Source: Mercenaria mercenaria
Taxonomy: Eukaryota; Mollusca; Bivalvia; Venerida; Veneridae
Reading direction: 5' to 3'
NCBI RefSeq assembly: GCF_021730395.1
Contig: NC_069368.1
Span: forward strand, 10,558,001-10,622,000
DNA length: 64,000 nt
Below, piece after piece: positions 11,641 through 23,130 of this stretch. The notes beneath the pieces were generated by a model that had not been told where the DNA came from, made no database searches, and worked only from the letters and a program-made list of their open reading frames with translations. A program made the position numbers and the translations under genes. Positions within the stretch are counted from its first letter, which is position 1, and the number at the start of each line of letters is the position of its first letter.

Positions 11641-11756
11641 TGGAGTTCTTGATAATTTGCGCGTAAGCTTTTCGTGCTCCGCAATTGAATAATATTAAAA
11701 CCCGTACCGTCCCGTACTTGCATAAATATATTTATTTTTCAATAAATCTGTATTTA
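11641..11756. repeat. left 116-bp terminal direct repeat
   Basis: Begins TGGAGTTCTTGATAATTTGC and ends AATAAATCTGTATTTA. By eye it is identical over all 116 positions to the copy in 16878-17660 once the MITE there is discounted. Confidence 0.85.
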
Positions 11757-12160
11757 TGCAAGCTCCGTAGCATTAGCTCCATATAACCAAGGTATATATC
11801 TTACACTCACTGTATGAGCTCTGTTTGATGATGTAGTAAATCAAATCAAAAACCAACACGTATCTTTGATTGAAATCTGTCATTTAATATCTAAATGACG
11901 AATTTGAAAACACAATTAACAATAAATGGTTCTGTTACAGCATCATACATAATATGTGATAGGTGACTAATTTTATCAAGAAAAGATAAATATTAACAGT
12001 TGATATGCATCATCAAAGGTGGGGATCTAACCTTTATGCCACATATTGCAAAAACATAATAAATGGATTTCATTTATTAAGTTATTAGCAATAACCCCAT
12101 CCGAAGAAAGTGAGTGTATCATTTATTTATCAACAGCTTACTCATGTGTTGTGTTACTAA

Positions 12161-13000
12161 CTCTAACATGCAGAAATTGTAGAAAATGGTATATTTAACA
12201 TCAGCAACCTTTGGCACCATCACTCAAGCAAAATATCAGTAACTCATAAAAACATGCAAAATTGACTACTGTTAAACTTTATGTACATGTAACATAATAA
12301 AATAAGTGCGAGAGACCCATGACCCCAACGCAATATTAGCAATAAGAATTATAAACATAAGAAAACTAAATATTTACTTGATAAAAATCATCCACACCAA
12401 ACAAAGGTGTATGATTTCTAAAATCCAATACTGATATTTGTCTTAAGAGGATAACAGATAAGTGCGAGAGACCCATGACCCCAACGCACCATTAGCAATA
12501 AGAATTATAAACATAAGAAAACTAAATATTTACTTGATAAAAATCATCCACACCAAACAAAGGTGTATGATTTCTAAAATCCAATACTGATATTTGTCTT
12601 AAGAGGATAACGGAAGAATACTTGTTAAAGTGTTGCACCCTCTAACATGCAGAAATTGTAGAAAATGGTACATGTATATTTGACATGACAAAATAGAGGT
12701 AAGCATCCCTTGGCACTGTCACACAAGCAAAATATCAGAAACTCAAAAAATACATGCAAAATTGCCTACTAATAAACTTTATGTACATGTAACATGATAA
12801 CTTAAGTGCGAGAGACCCATGACCCCATCGCACCGTTAGCAATAAGAATTACAAACATAAGAAACTAGATATTAACTTGATAAAATCATCCACCCCAAAC
12901 AAAGGTGTATGATTTCTAAAATCCAATACTGATATATTTTGTCTTAAGAGGATAACAGAAGAATACTTGTTAACATGATAATCACAAGGTGAGAGACCCT
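12161..13000. repeat. nested tandem repeats (479-bp unit containing a 157-bp unit)
   Basis: The larger unit starts with 'ctctaacatgcagaaattg' at 12161 and again at 12640. Inside it, a 157-bp unit starting 'aagtgcgagagacccatgac' occurs at 12303 and 12460 in near-perfect tandem, and again at 12804. The inner doubling is therefore younger than the outer one or was lost from the second large unit. No coding sense. Confidence 0.8.
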
Positions 13001-13184
13001 TGACACCATCACATTTGTGATCATGATGTACCTATATTGTTGGAGCTTTGACCCCATCTGATTGTTCTCCCATAGGAATACGAATATACTTTTTATAAGC
13101 GTTTGAAAACCACCTGCCCAAAGGTCAACAAAAAGTTATATTTCAAACATTGTAGAACTAATCTTCTGACCATGCATATAATAC

Positions 13185-13487
13185 TTAGGTCCTGAGATTA
13201 CCAAGCCTACAACTGAATTGGAATGATTTTAAATGCACTTTGGACATAGATTTTGACAGAAGAGCACCAGGTCCAATAGTTTTCACAAATTCTACTGCAT
13301 CATCAATATTTTGATATTGAACAGAACGCATTTCTGATGGGATTCCAGCCTTAACAGATTGACCTTCTGGAAAAGATAAATGATGTATTCCACGAAATTC
13401 ACTGGGTTCCTGATTTGGTACTAAACCCAGAGTTGAGGTCAGGTGGTTCATTGAAAGGAACCGGAACACGATCCCCATCAATTTCAA
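13185..13487 (-). pseudogene. DIRS/Ngaro-type reverse transcriptase fragment (relic)
   Basis: The stretch reads FRGIHHLSFPEG, then IPSEMRSVQYQNIDDAVEFV and GPGALLSKSMSKVHLKSFQ. This matches the DIRS-family RT block 'R.IHHLSyPeG.SVND.I...l.sV.Y.s.d.av......G.gall.K.Di.sAFr'. Only about 100 codons remain. The element is broken, and this is one of its parts. Confidence 0.75.
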
Positions 13488-13987
13488 CAGTGATTTATGC
13501 CCTCTAAATTTTCAGTCGCAGATTTGAAATTCCCAGGAAATTTATTAGAATGAGTACCTGTAAAAGGTATTTTAAAGCCCTTTGTGAAACCGTTCATCAA
13601 ATATTCAGTTAACTTCAAGTCGTACCTTGGAGTCAGTATCATAGGTTCTCAGAATTAATTGGTGTAACAGTATGAAAAGTAGCCTTTTTTAAGACTGCAG
13701 GCACCATGCATAGGGTTTCGTTATAAGTTCTTTGACTGAAATTTGATTGCACCTTTTTAAAACATACAATTCGTCCAGGACCGGGGGACTTTTGACATCT
13801 GTGCTGAAAGGTGCACGATTTTCTTACACAAGACCCGTTGTTGAAATCAAAGCACGGTTTGTTTTGGTGGGATCTTGCGCCAAGAAAGGACTGTTTTGTT
13901 TTGGGTTAATTAACCCCATGGCCAGTGCCTGCGTTTATAAATGGGTATCGATTTCTCCATATGAAATCAAAGCAAATCTTGCTTCTT

Positions 13988-14462
13988 TTAAGAGACGAAA
14001 TTGTCTGTCGTAAAAATGGCAGCGGAATCCCCCGATTGCTTTGCAAGTTTATCGCAATGTTTCATTAAAGTAGCAGCAGATGTTGGGTGTCTGTCTGTGT
14101 AAACACTTGTAGAAATATGAAATGTATTAAACCCTTGATCCAGCGTTTTTATACTGGTCGGCGATTTAAAACTTTTTGAACGAGGGTTCCCCACTGCCAT
14201 TTTCGACTAAACGATATTGACAATCACCTTTATTTTATATGGAATCTAACTCCACAAACTGATCTGATACAATCTTAGCTTTGATTTTTTCATCAATACC
14301 AAGAAAAAGTGGACGCGAAAATGTGGCAGAATTTAGATTCATAACTGAAGCTGCCAAAGTTGGTGTTGGAGCAGATGTTGAAGTGCTTTGTGTGGATTCC
14401 AAAGGTATCTGTTGTTTTCCGAAGTTTTGGTTCTGAATAATGTCAGGCGGTAGTATCTTCAA
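13988..14462 (-). pseudogene. DIRS/Ngaro-type gag-like region (relic)
   Basis: Two adjacent segments are recognisable: one with PLFLGIDEKIKAKIVSDQFV (compare 'lG..v....k.kIw...yvel'), the other with KTLDQGFNTFHISTSVYT and HPTSAATLMKHCDKLAKQSG (compare 'W..aF..f..iy...hP..a..Ll.Y...i'). These are the usual blocks upstream of the RT in DIRS-like elements, and the RT fragment lies just downstream on the same strand. Broken. Confidence 0.65.
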
Positions 14463-14592
14463 GTCTTTTAAAACCTACAACATACCTTGTGTGACAGCAG
14501 GAACAACATTTGATATAATTGTGTTCAAGTCTTTTTCTGATAAATTGGATGTGTTAGCTCCTGAAACCTGCTCAATTTGGTTTGTTCTTCGA

Positions 14593-16022
14593 GAGCATGT
14601 AAACATCAACTTCCACGAGAAATACTGTATTTACAACAATCATTTTACAAGTGTATGGCAGTCATCCTGTGTTTAACCATACAGTAAAAATAATTCATCG
14701 ACTAAATAAAATAGTCCATTTGACTACATATAGTCCATTTGACTATACGAAGAAGTCCATCTGATTTTACAAAGTAGTCCATCTGACTACACTGTAATCC
14801 ATTTGACTACATAAATACGGACATAATATCTGAATAACATAGACTTAGTAGCACGTTTGACTCCATGCAGTCCATTTGACTACATAAATGTAGACAGCTG
14901 TCAAGTACAATCATATTTTTTTTTTGTTGTTGTCCATTTGACAACTTGCGGTGTATTCGACTGTAGATTGTTTGTCTATAACCATTATTTATATAGTGGA
15001 ACAGAATATAAGAAAATAAAGACAATGTGTCTAGATTTTATAGTTCTAGTAGACCATTTAACTACATTTAAACTAATCGGCCACAAACGTATAAACAAAT
15101 ACAGACAATCTGTTTAGACTTTATAATTCTATTAGTCCATATACTTACATTAAGTCTTTTACCACAAACGAGCAGAAAATTTGTGATATACAAGATCTGC
15201 CATGTTCATAAGCCTGCAGAAAGACTTGTTTATCTAACTGAAATGGACCCCATATGGGTTTGGTTCTATCATATATGACAGGCCAATATACTTACTATAT
15301 CTATACTTACTAAAAGAGCATGTAAAGATCAACTTCCACGAGATAATACTGTATTTACAACAATCTTTTCTTGTAACATTTTACAAGTGTATGGCAGTCA
15401 TCCTGTGTTTAGCCATACAATAAAAATAATCCATCGACTAAATAAAGTAGTCCATATGACTACATGTAGTCCATTTGACAATACGAAGAAGTCCATCTGA
15501 CTATACAAAGTAGTCCATCTGACTACACTGTAGTCCATTTGACTACAACAATACGGACAAAATATCTGAGTAACATAGACTTAGTAATCCAATTGACTCC
15601 ATGCAGCTCATTTGATTACATAAATGTAGGTAGCGGTCAAAAGCGATCATTTTTTGTTGTCCATTTGACAACTTGCGATGTATTTGACTGCAGATTACTT
15701 GTCTGTAACCATTATTTATATAGTGGAACAGAATATAAACAAATACAGACAATGTGTCTAGATTTTATAATTCTAGTAGTCCATTTAACTACATTTAAAC
15801 TATATAAACAAATACAGACAATGTGTTTAGACTTTATAATTCTATTAGTCCATTTAACTACATTTAGTCTTTTACCACAAACGGACAGAAAATGTGTGAT
15901 ATACAAGATCTGCCACGTTCATAAGCCTGCAGAAAGTCTTGTTTCTCTAACTGAAATGGGCCCCATATGGGTTTGGTTCTATCATATATGACAACTTATA
16001 CACTTACTATGTCTATACTTAC
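14593..16022. repeat. tandem duplication of about 720 bp with interspersed AGTCCATTTGACTACA words
   Basis: Unit 1 is about 14593-15311 and unit 2 about 15316-16022. Both begin 'gagcatgtaaa.atcaactt' and end in 'tatcatatatgac' and a TACTTACTA stretch. Each unit contains a run of AGTCCATTTGACTACA-like words with variants (TCCATCTGACTAC, TCCATTTAACTAC, TCCATTTGACAAC), spaced by 10-60 bp. Confidence 0.8.
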
Positions 16023-16692
16023 TGATATATGATAATATAGATACAAATGTGCCACCAATTAGAATACAGTATCTTCCAGTACAAGTGTAAATTACATATC
16101 TGCTATGCACTTCAAAGTTATTCCTCTCACATTGCGGAAAAATTTCAAATCCCAGGTTGTTGAAATGAACACCATCTATCTGTAAAATGTTAGCATTAGA
16201 ATGTTTCATCAGTTCATTCCTTTCAAATTTCAGTACGTTCAATATTCCAAGTTCTTGCTTAAACACCCTGCCTGCTTCTCTCAGTAATAATAAAATCATT
16301 GTATATGTACGCTGGGATGTGGCGGGTGTGTTGCCTTAGAATAAATTGGCAAATAAAGATATGTTTCGGATTGTAGCAAGTAAGAAAAGTTTAGCAGTTG
16401 TAACAATTCGTAATGCTATGGTCTCTGCATTTAATGCAGTAGAGCCTGGTTAATCAATGTCGTTACCACCAATGAACATGACACCATAGTCAGGATGGTG
16501 CTTCACTAATCAATCTTGAAAGAACAGGACATGGTACGAGTTTGTTAAACAACCGCCACTAATTCCACAGAACTTCACGTCCATTGCCGAATCAATATTA
16601 AATAGATCATATCTTTGCAGTTTATAAATATACCCCACAAATTGAGCTCTATGAGAATCTCCCATGAACAGCAAAGACATCTCTAGCGCCAA
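15982..16692 (-). pseudogene. SGNH-hydrolase-like region of the retroelement (relic)
   Basis: Motifs of an SGNH esterase are seen in separate segments: LLFMGDSHRAQFVG (block I, GDS) at 16510-16692, GVMFIGGNDID (block III, GGND) next to it, and IDGVHFNNLG (block V, DxVH) in 15982-16299. SGNH-type hydrolase domains are known in Ngaro and related DIRS-like elements. The region is broken and is listed only as a part of the fossil. Confidence 0.55.
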
Positions 16693-16877
16693 GTAAACTA
16701 TATTACTGGGTCGAAAATGACCGAGTACGAATAAAGAAAATTAAAACTATACAAATACGATTGTCCCGAGTTGTACACTACGGCGATGTCTGCAGCATAA
16801 CACTACATTGCGTTGGACATCAAATTGTAGTAAAACATTAGAACTGTACGTGCTAGAACCTCGTCTATTGACAATTT

Positions 16878-17660
16878 TGGAGTTCTTGATAATTTGCGCG
16901 TAAGCTTTGGAGGCAGTAAACAGTTTTCAGCTGTTAGTGTCGAATTGGCCGGGGTGAAATTTACAAATAAGAGGCAATTTACGGAATGAAGTGCATATTT
17001 GAACTTCTAAATAATAATTATTGCTAGAATTGAAGTTTCAGCGGCTAGAATTGAGTTTCACTTATTTAAAGAAAATCAGTTGAGTAGCCTTGATCTTGAT
17101 AGTATGACGTAATGACTTGCAGGAGCGTATACATGCTTCCTCTGAGCTAGCTGAAAGTGGGGTTGTCATTTTAGCAGGGGCCTCAGGAAAATTGGAATAG
17201 TGAAAAAAACGGTACGGATGGCCCATATATTTCAGCTTATTTTCAGATTTTACAGTGTTACTGGAGTATGGAACAGTGTAGCAATTGTGGTTATCATTTT
17301 CAGGGAATTTTCTGCAGCGATTGAAAAATTGGCAAATTTAGCTTTTTTCGTCATCAGTTTCCGCGACCGGGAGAGCACAAAATTCAGGTCTTGTAAACAG
17401 AAAACTAGATATTAGAGATGTATTGCAGATGGTTTGTAACGATAGACATACAGTGATGTTAATGTTGCAATATCTTTATTTCAGGTGTGTGGTTACAGAC
17501 TTTTGTGTGAGGTTTTGAAAGTTAGGTAGGCGACTCTAGGCCGAGAAGCTCAGAAAACTGTTTACAGCCTCCTTTTCGTGCTCCGCAATTGAATAATATT
17601 AAAACCCGTACCGTCCCGTACTTGCATAAATATATTTATTTTTCAATAAATCTGTATTTA
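16878..17660. repeat. right 116-bp terminal direct repeat, split by a MITE
   Basis: It holds the same 116 bases as the left repeat, interrupted after 'gcgtaagcttt' by a 664-bp element with 3 bp (TTT) duplicated. The arithmetic fits exactly: 783 - 664 - 3 = 116. Confidence 0.85.
16909..17572. mobile_element. MITE, 664 bp, 20-bp terminal inverted repeats, TTT target-site duplication
   Basis: The left end GGAGGCAGTAAACAGTTTTC is the reverse complement of the right end GAAAACTGTTTACAGCCTCC with one mismatch. The intact left direct repeat shows the empty site, proving the insertion and a 3-bp TTT duplication. A 3-bp duplication would fit PIF/Harbinger- or CACTA-type enzymes, but the end sequence does not decide. 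The 71-codon open frame inside has no recognisable domain. Confidence 0.85.
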
Positions 17661-17924
17661 GTGAGTTTTGATAAGTGCTCGGAAGTTACAATTCGTCAAA
17701 GATTAATATAAACTTAATATACATGCTTAATAGTGTTTGATCGCTCTAGCCATTGATTTACATCATTGTTTTGATGTTATGGGATAGAACATTCATTTAT
17801 GTATATGCTAAACTGTTTTATCTGCTGTGGACATTCAATTCTTTTGCACACTTTACTATTGTTAAGCTTTCTAGTAAACATTAAAACACATATAACTATA
17901 CTAGTAATAACTTGACAAATTCAC

Positions 17925-18525
17925 CAATGACGTAAACACATTGGCATACAGCCAAAAACTGTACAAAACACGAAGTCTTTATTCACAATAAACTAGCATA
18001 CATTTCAATGGTTGAATGGAAAATTAAAACTTTTGGGAGTATTTAGAGGTAAGCGGTCTCTGTTCACTGGTATCAATAATATTACATGGTTGATAGATTT
18101 CAAAAGCAATCTCATGTCGAAGTTAATTTATTTGCAATATGATAATACTGTCTACTTTGGTATGGAATTTTTTACGCTATGACTTGGAAAGCCGAATATC
18201 TATAAAGCATATCCCTATTTTCCAAGATCTACATGTTGGAGAGTTGCAGATATACAGCTGCTAAAATTGGTTACATATAAAAACTATACAGAACTGCAAC
18301 ATCTTATGGGAACAATTTTTATTATTTTAAATGGCATTCATTGTATCATTAGAAACATTTCATCATATCAGAATGGTCTGACCTATCAGCGACGTTTCGG
18401 TGTCATTTTTATTCCAGTCCATCTTGCTTTTCATTGAATACATGTATAACGTTACAATCTACGTATAACTTCTAAAATGCCGAATTAAACAGGTATCAGT
18501 TTGTGCCAACTATTCAGTATGTACA
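17925..18525. repeat. segmental duplication, block B, right part
   Basis: Diverged counterpart of about 6010-6640. Shared stretches include 'catacagc.aaaa.ctgta', 'tctctgttcactggtatca', 'tcttatgggaacaa', 'ggtctgacctatcagcg', 'ataacgttacaatctacgta' and 'attaaacaggtatcagttt'. Confidence 0.75.
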
Positions 18526-20876
18526 AATAAAAGAGGTAAAAATGTCTTGAAAAAAGTGTTTCCTTTAAATTTATTTCATAATATCTAAATATGGATTTAC
18601 ATATTACTGACATGGACCGACAACCATTTGGTATTAGCAAATATACAAAGTTTACAACCCAAAATACTCCTGTTTCTCAAGATACATACTAAAAAGGGAC
18701 GTAATCAAATATTTACTGAATGTCGAATTTTAAAACGGAATGTTTAAAGAGGTTTTTTATGAAGAAAGCAAGAACGTTTGTATTTATACCATTATATTAT
18801 AAAAGTATACTGAATCAGGAAAGGATTACATAAACAGTTGGTTGACTTGAATACCAGCCTCCCCCGCCAAAAATAAATAAATAAATAAATATATAAATAA
18901 AAGACTCCCTGAAGGTGAACTACGTTTTATCTATTTCAATCAAATATATCAAGAACTATTTCCAAAAGGTAAATTCATGACCTTGATCAAATATAACCCT
19001 TGACACAAAATTTATTCAATTAAATTCTATAGACATTCAAAATACATGGCTCAGGAAAAATGATATACGGTCCTTAAGGCCTAAAACGATTGGTAGTTTC
19101 CGGTAACATGCAAACACAGGGTAAGTAGGTCGGTACTTTTTTATTATTTTTATATGAAGTGGTACATTCCAAAAAACTTTTTTTTTTGTCGAAAATGATT
19201 ACAAATGTTAAAGGAGGGAGCTATGCCTTTAGAGAATCGGCAAGTTAATTTTTAACATCACTGGTCATGTTTAAAGCACAAAAAGTGCAGTTAAAAAAAA
19301 CACATTCTCCTAGGCCATAAAAACATTAATTTTAAGGTCGGGGCAAAAAATTACGGTAGATCGGGAATTCGGAAACAAATAATTTTTAGAACTTATGGGG
19401 AAATTGTTAAAAATCTCATTCAAAGGGCAAATAAATTTATTTTAATCGTTAAAATATCATATAAATGAACTTAAAATAAACAAATAAATTGACTTCATGT
19501 ATATAATTTATAAGATATCACACATTTTGATGTGCACGACGTACCGGTATATTATAACATACTTTTCCTATATGTACATGAATAGTCCGCTTCACAATTT
19601 TTGAATATTCAATTTTCAATCCTGTTGTGCACTAGTTTGAAGTAGATATTAACTGTTATACATGTTATTATTAGGATAATTGATTTATATTAAATACGGA
19701 TAATTTTTGTATATTTTTTGTAGGGAACATCTAAATCAACTCCCTTAATCTTTTGTCTGCTACATTACAGTATATGACATAATCATGTTTTTAAATCAAA
19801 TGACTCATCAAACCACTCATAAAAAAGAAACTGATATTTGCACCGCTTCAATAGATATCTAAGAACTGTAGGTTTTCAGTATTTCTCTAATACATTTGTG
19901 TGACCAATATATACATGACTGTGTTATAGCACTGACATTTGATAGCTTCTATGAAGTGTACACCATAATATAACTCAAATATAATTACTGGTTCATCCAG
20001 AGTCAACAGATGAAGCAATGCAAGGGTCACAATTACGGTATACAGACACTAAATAGGAAACTGGCGCGAAACAAAATGTTACTCCTTTTTGTTCTGTAGA
20101 GCTATTTTCCTTTCTTTCTTTGCAATTGTTTGCTGAAATCACAAATAGACCTATCATTGACATTTAGAAAGCATTTTCATAATGCAATGACAGCAGCATT
20201 TTTATAATGCAATGACAGCATGACAGAATTTATCATGGAAACTTAGGTCATACAGCACTGCTACAAACTGTGGAATCAGTTTAATTTTGCAGTTTGTGTG
20301 TTTGCTGAAAAACATGATCCCCAATTTTCTTTTGATTTTGTTTGAACTCTGACAATATTCTTCAAGAAACTGTATGTTACAGTCATTTAAAATGGGTCCT
20401 GCTGTGTGCTGCAACCATTTGATATTTGTCTATTTTATATAGAAAAAAGAAGGCCAGCTATTTCTTATTTTCATGCCTTAGTGTCTCTACCGAAACATGA
20501 CCTCGAATAATGAGTATGGACATATCAATTTGTGTCGATAATATATTTAAATTGATTATTTCAAATATCGTATATTTTTATTTGAACTTTTAATTTTTTT
20601 ACAACCGTGTCATATGATCTTGATTACAAATGTGTATATTGGGCATCCCTTGGAGAAAGTTTTCTGTAGAAGAAATTTCGCATAGATACGTCTCACAAGA
20701 ATCAAATGTCCAAGTGACAAACTTAAGGAGAAACATTTGAACAATGAAAGTAAAGCAAATGTACTAATGTCACGGAAAATATAAAGGTAAACCATGAAAT
20801 GTTTAGGAAGTTTAGTGTAAAATAATTGAAGTAAACTTACACTATTTGTCTCAAAAGAACTATCCAGCTTTTAACA
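18526..20876. other. AT-rich intergenic DNA with small repeats
   Basis: No gene seen. It holds an (AAAT)n tract at 18869-18902, a probable dispersed repeat around 19080-19400 ('taggtcggtactttttt' and related text) and a two-copy 27-bp tandem 'gcattttyataatgcaatga...' at about 20171-20222. Confidence 0.5.
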
Positions 20877-21071
20877 GTGTTTAATGTTGGGAGGAAGATA
20901 CCGGGTGGCTCACTCGGATATAACTCAAACCATGAAATTTACCTGGATAAAGTCATGAATTGTTCACAAAGCCAGCTTGCTGATTTACTCTTATCAAAAA
21001 TAGACACCTCGTGCGGGGTTTTGAACATACAAAGATTCGAGCGGATACAAGCTACAGACCATATCTCAAAG
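20868..21071 (+). other. possible isolated exon, unrecognised
   Basis: An open stretch lies between a good acceptor (ccagcttttaacag, ending about 20875) and a good donor (CTCAAAG|gtatac at about 21071). It reads FNVGRKIPGGSLGYNSNHEI, then LDKVMNCSQSQLADLLLSKI and SCGVLNIQRFERIQATDHIS. The composition looks like a folded protein. I do not recognise the family, and no phase-compatible neighbour exon was found, so it may be a dead copy of an exon. Confidence 0.25.
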
Positions 21072-21099
21072 GTATACCAGATTTTGAAATTATGATGAA

Positions 21100-22200
21100 T
21101 TACCCAACAAATCTATTCTACATGCAAGTTTCTGCAGCAACGACTGAGCGTTCGTTTTTCACAAACATACCAAATGTCCATTGAAACTCGATGTACTCAA
21201 TCTGGGCATGGCGGAAAATTGGTTTGCGCAAAACAGGACACTCGTCTCACTCTGCTGTTCTAGTTTCATATGACATGTGTTTTATTGCAGCAGAAGAGCA
21301 AAATGATCAGCAGATGTCTCGAGTAAGAAAAAAATCACTCTTAGCGTGATATTGAAGATTGTTTAGTGGTTTTAATTCAAGTAAATCTATCAATCTATAT
21401 CCAAATCTGGATACCGGAATACCATTTAGCAATTTACGCAGTTTTAATTTGCGTTTGTCAATATTAGATGTTGTTTACGTTAACTAGATAAAAGTTACTT
21501 TTCCCGTGAGAAAACCTGAAATATTTGCAATGTGTGGATAGATGCATTTATCAAAAACCTGTCAAAATGCGGATGCAAACGTTATGCATTATAACTGGGA
21601 CGGTCTGCAATAGCCAGTTCTGTGTTGAATGAGCTCCACTGGCTATACAGAGATGGAGAATATGATACTGTACTCTGACCCACACGTACAATGCTCTGCA
21701 TGGGCATTTCTAATTTGAGACACGATATTAGTATAAAGGTTGATTTGGCACCTACGATAAAAATACACTGTTTCCTTATTTGTCCAAAAGGCTTATGAAG
21801 GAGACATTGTTTATAAACTAACCGAATAATCTTTACTTTCAAAGTCATACATCTAGATCTAAATCTTTTTGGCATGGCTTCCTTTTATGTCTGTTTTACA
21901 ATTATATTCACCTGTAGCAAATTAATTTTTATATGTAACTGTTTGCGTTCTTGGGGTGTCTGCAGTAAATCACTGCACTTTAGAAACATTTATAATTATA
22001 AACATAAACCTAGGGCTATATGGAGAGTTTCAGTGGGAGAGGCAATCTAGTGGTGAAGGTGTTGCGGGATTTAGACTACGGGTAATTATAAAACGTGAAA
22101 TCTGAATCAAGTTTAAATGACTTTGTATCATTAAATATGGTATAAACTAGCAACAGTATATACAATAATATATTTAGTACACATCCCATTTTCTTTTGTT
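21100..22200. other. intergenic DNA, nothing recognised
   Basis: There is a 97-codon open frame on the minus strand (21582-21875) without recognisable motif, signal peptide or splice context. I treat it as chance. Confidence 0.4.
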
Positions 22201-22227
22201 ATAAAGATATACTTTAACTTCTGCTCA

Positions 22228-22355
22228 ACTCGGGGCTAGAGGGCGTGGACGGTAGCTTGCATTTCTACTACCGTCCATGAACAGGTTCAATCAAACCGAG
22301 CGTGCAACATTTTCGTTTTTGTCGTGTTGAGCGACCTGTGAAGTTTCCACTTTTT
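22228..22355 (+). repeat. dispersed bivalve repeat with a hairpin
   Basis: It includes 'ctaccgtccatgaacaggtt', 'caatcaaaccgagcgtgc' and 'cgtttttgtcgtgttgagc', which I recognise as a common clam repeat. Perfect 10-bp arms TGGACGGTAG (22247-22256) and CTACCGTCCA (22268-22277) can pair. Confidence 0.45.
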
Positions 22356-22639
22356 GAAGTCATTAATTGTCTTGAAAAAACATGAAAATATGTTTTATAT
22401 AATATTTTTTACAGTGATTTAAATTAGATGTTGCGGTACAAGAAAAGTACAAAATAACCTCTTTTGAATATAAAATGTATTTGCATTATGATTATATTCA
22501 AAGAGAAACATATCTATCCGTACCGCATGTACAATATTAGTACTCTACCATACTGCTAAGTGACACAGTTGGTATGATCAGATCGAATGTACCATGTCCT
22601 CTAGGTGTACTTGTTTTCTTAATACCTTTGGTACCTGCA

Positions 22640-23130
22640 ATCGACTTCTGTGAAAAAAAAACCTGTTGCGGAGTATTCTGAACGTGGAAGAACACTAAGC
22701 CAAAACCCTTTTCCTTTGGCTCTGCAGGTGGTATATCACTGAACAGGCGCGGTAGTGTTGTTGGTATGCTGTCAGAGAATACTCCGATATATGGAAAATA
22801 ATGATATACGGACTGAAGTTATTGATGTGTCCTTGCTATCGTCTGCTTGTCCAGCGGGACATTTGTTAGCAAAATGTCCTAATTCTTTACAATTGTAACA
22901 TCTCAGTGAGTGAGTGAGTTTGGCTTTACAGCGAATCGACACAAAACGGTCATATATCGCCGAGAGTAACATCTCAGATTCTACACGTAGCTTTGCTCGT
23001 TGCGACATTTGCTAGCGAAATGTCCCTCATCTTTACACCTTTCCTTTGTTGTAGATCAACCAGTTCATAGCCTTGATATACCTCTTTAATTGCCCCAACA
23101 AAACGTCTCATCTATATTCTCTACAAGTGT
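22640..23130 (-). pseudogene. gag-like / ORF1-like zinc-knuckle relic
   Basis: The minus strand carries a clear CCHC knuckle (CYNCKELGHFANKC, in 22772-23008) and next to it a second knuckle-like stretch (CKDEGHFASKC near 23010-23030). Upstream is FVGAIKEVYQGYELVDLQQR and downstream a Pro-rich text. This is the nucleic-acid-binding part of a retroelement first ORF; LTR or non-LTR origin cannot be told. The relic is broken and is itself interrupted by a short SINE-like insertion at 22907-22965. Confidence 0.6.
22895..22977 (+). mobile_element. 59-bp SINE-head-like insertion with 12-bp target-site duplication
   Basis: GTAACATCTCAG at 22895-22906 is repeated exactly at 22966-22977. Between them lie 59 bp starting TGAGTGAGTGAGTTTGGC and containing 'cggtcatatatcgccgag', text common at the start of a bivalve dispersed repeat. 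No A-rich or SINE tail is present. The perfect duplication shows a recent, very short insertion. Confidence 0.75.

Larger units (their letters stand above)
11616..17924 (-). mobile_element. DIRS/Ngaro-like retroelement relic inserted in block B (composite interval)
   Basis: The interval interrupts block B and has no counterpart in block A. It contains, on the minus strand in the order typical of DIRS/Ngaro elements, an SGNH-hydrolase region, a gag-like region and an RT fragment, framed by two identical 116-bp direct repeats (11641-11756 and the split copy in 16878-17660). No tyrosine recombinase was recognised. The coding parts are small and broken with many breaks. The identical end repeats nevertheless suggest a young insertion, possibly of an already non-autonomous copy. 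Exact outer borders are uncertain because no target-site duplication is visible. Confidence 0.65.

Noticed and set aside
17200-17415. 71-codon frame inside the 664-bp MITE
   Set aside because: No transposase motif, and too short; MITEs are non-coding.
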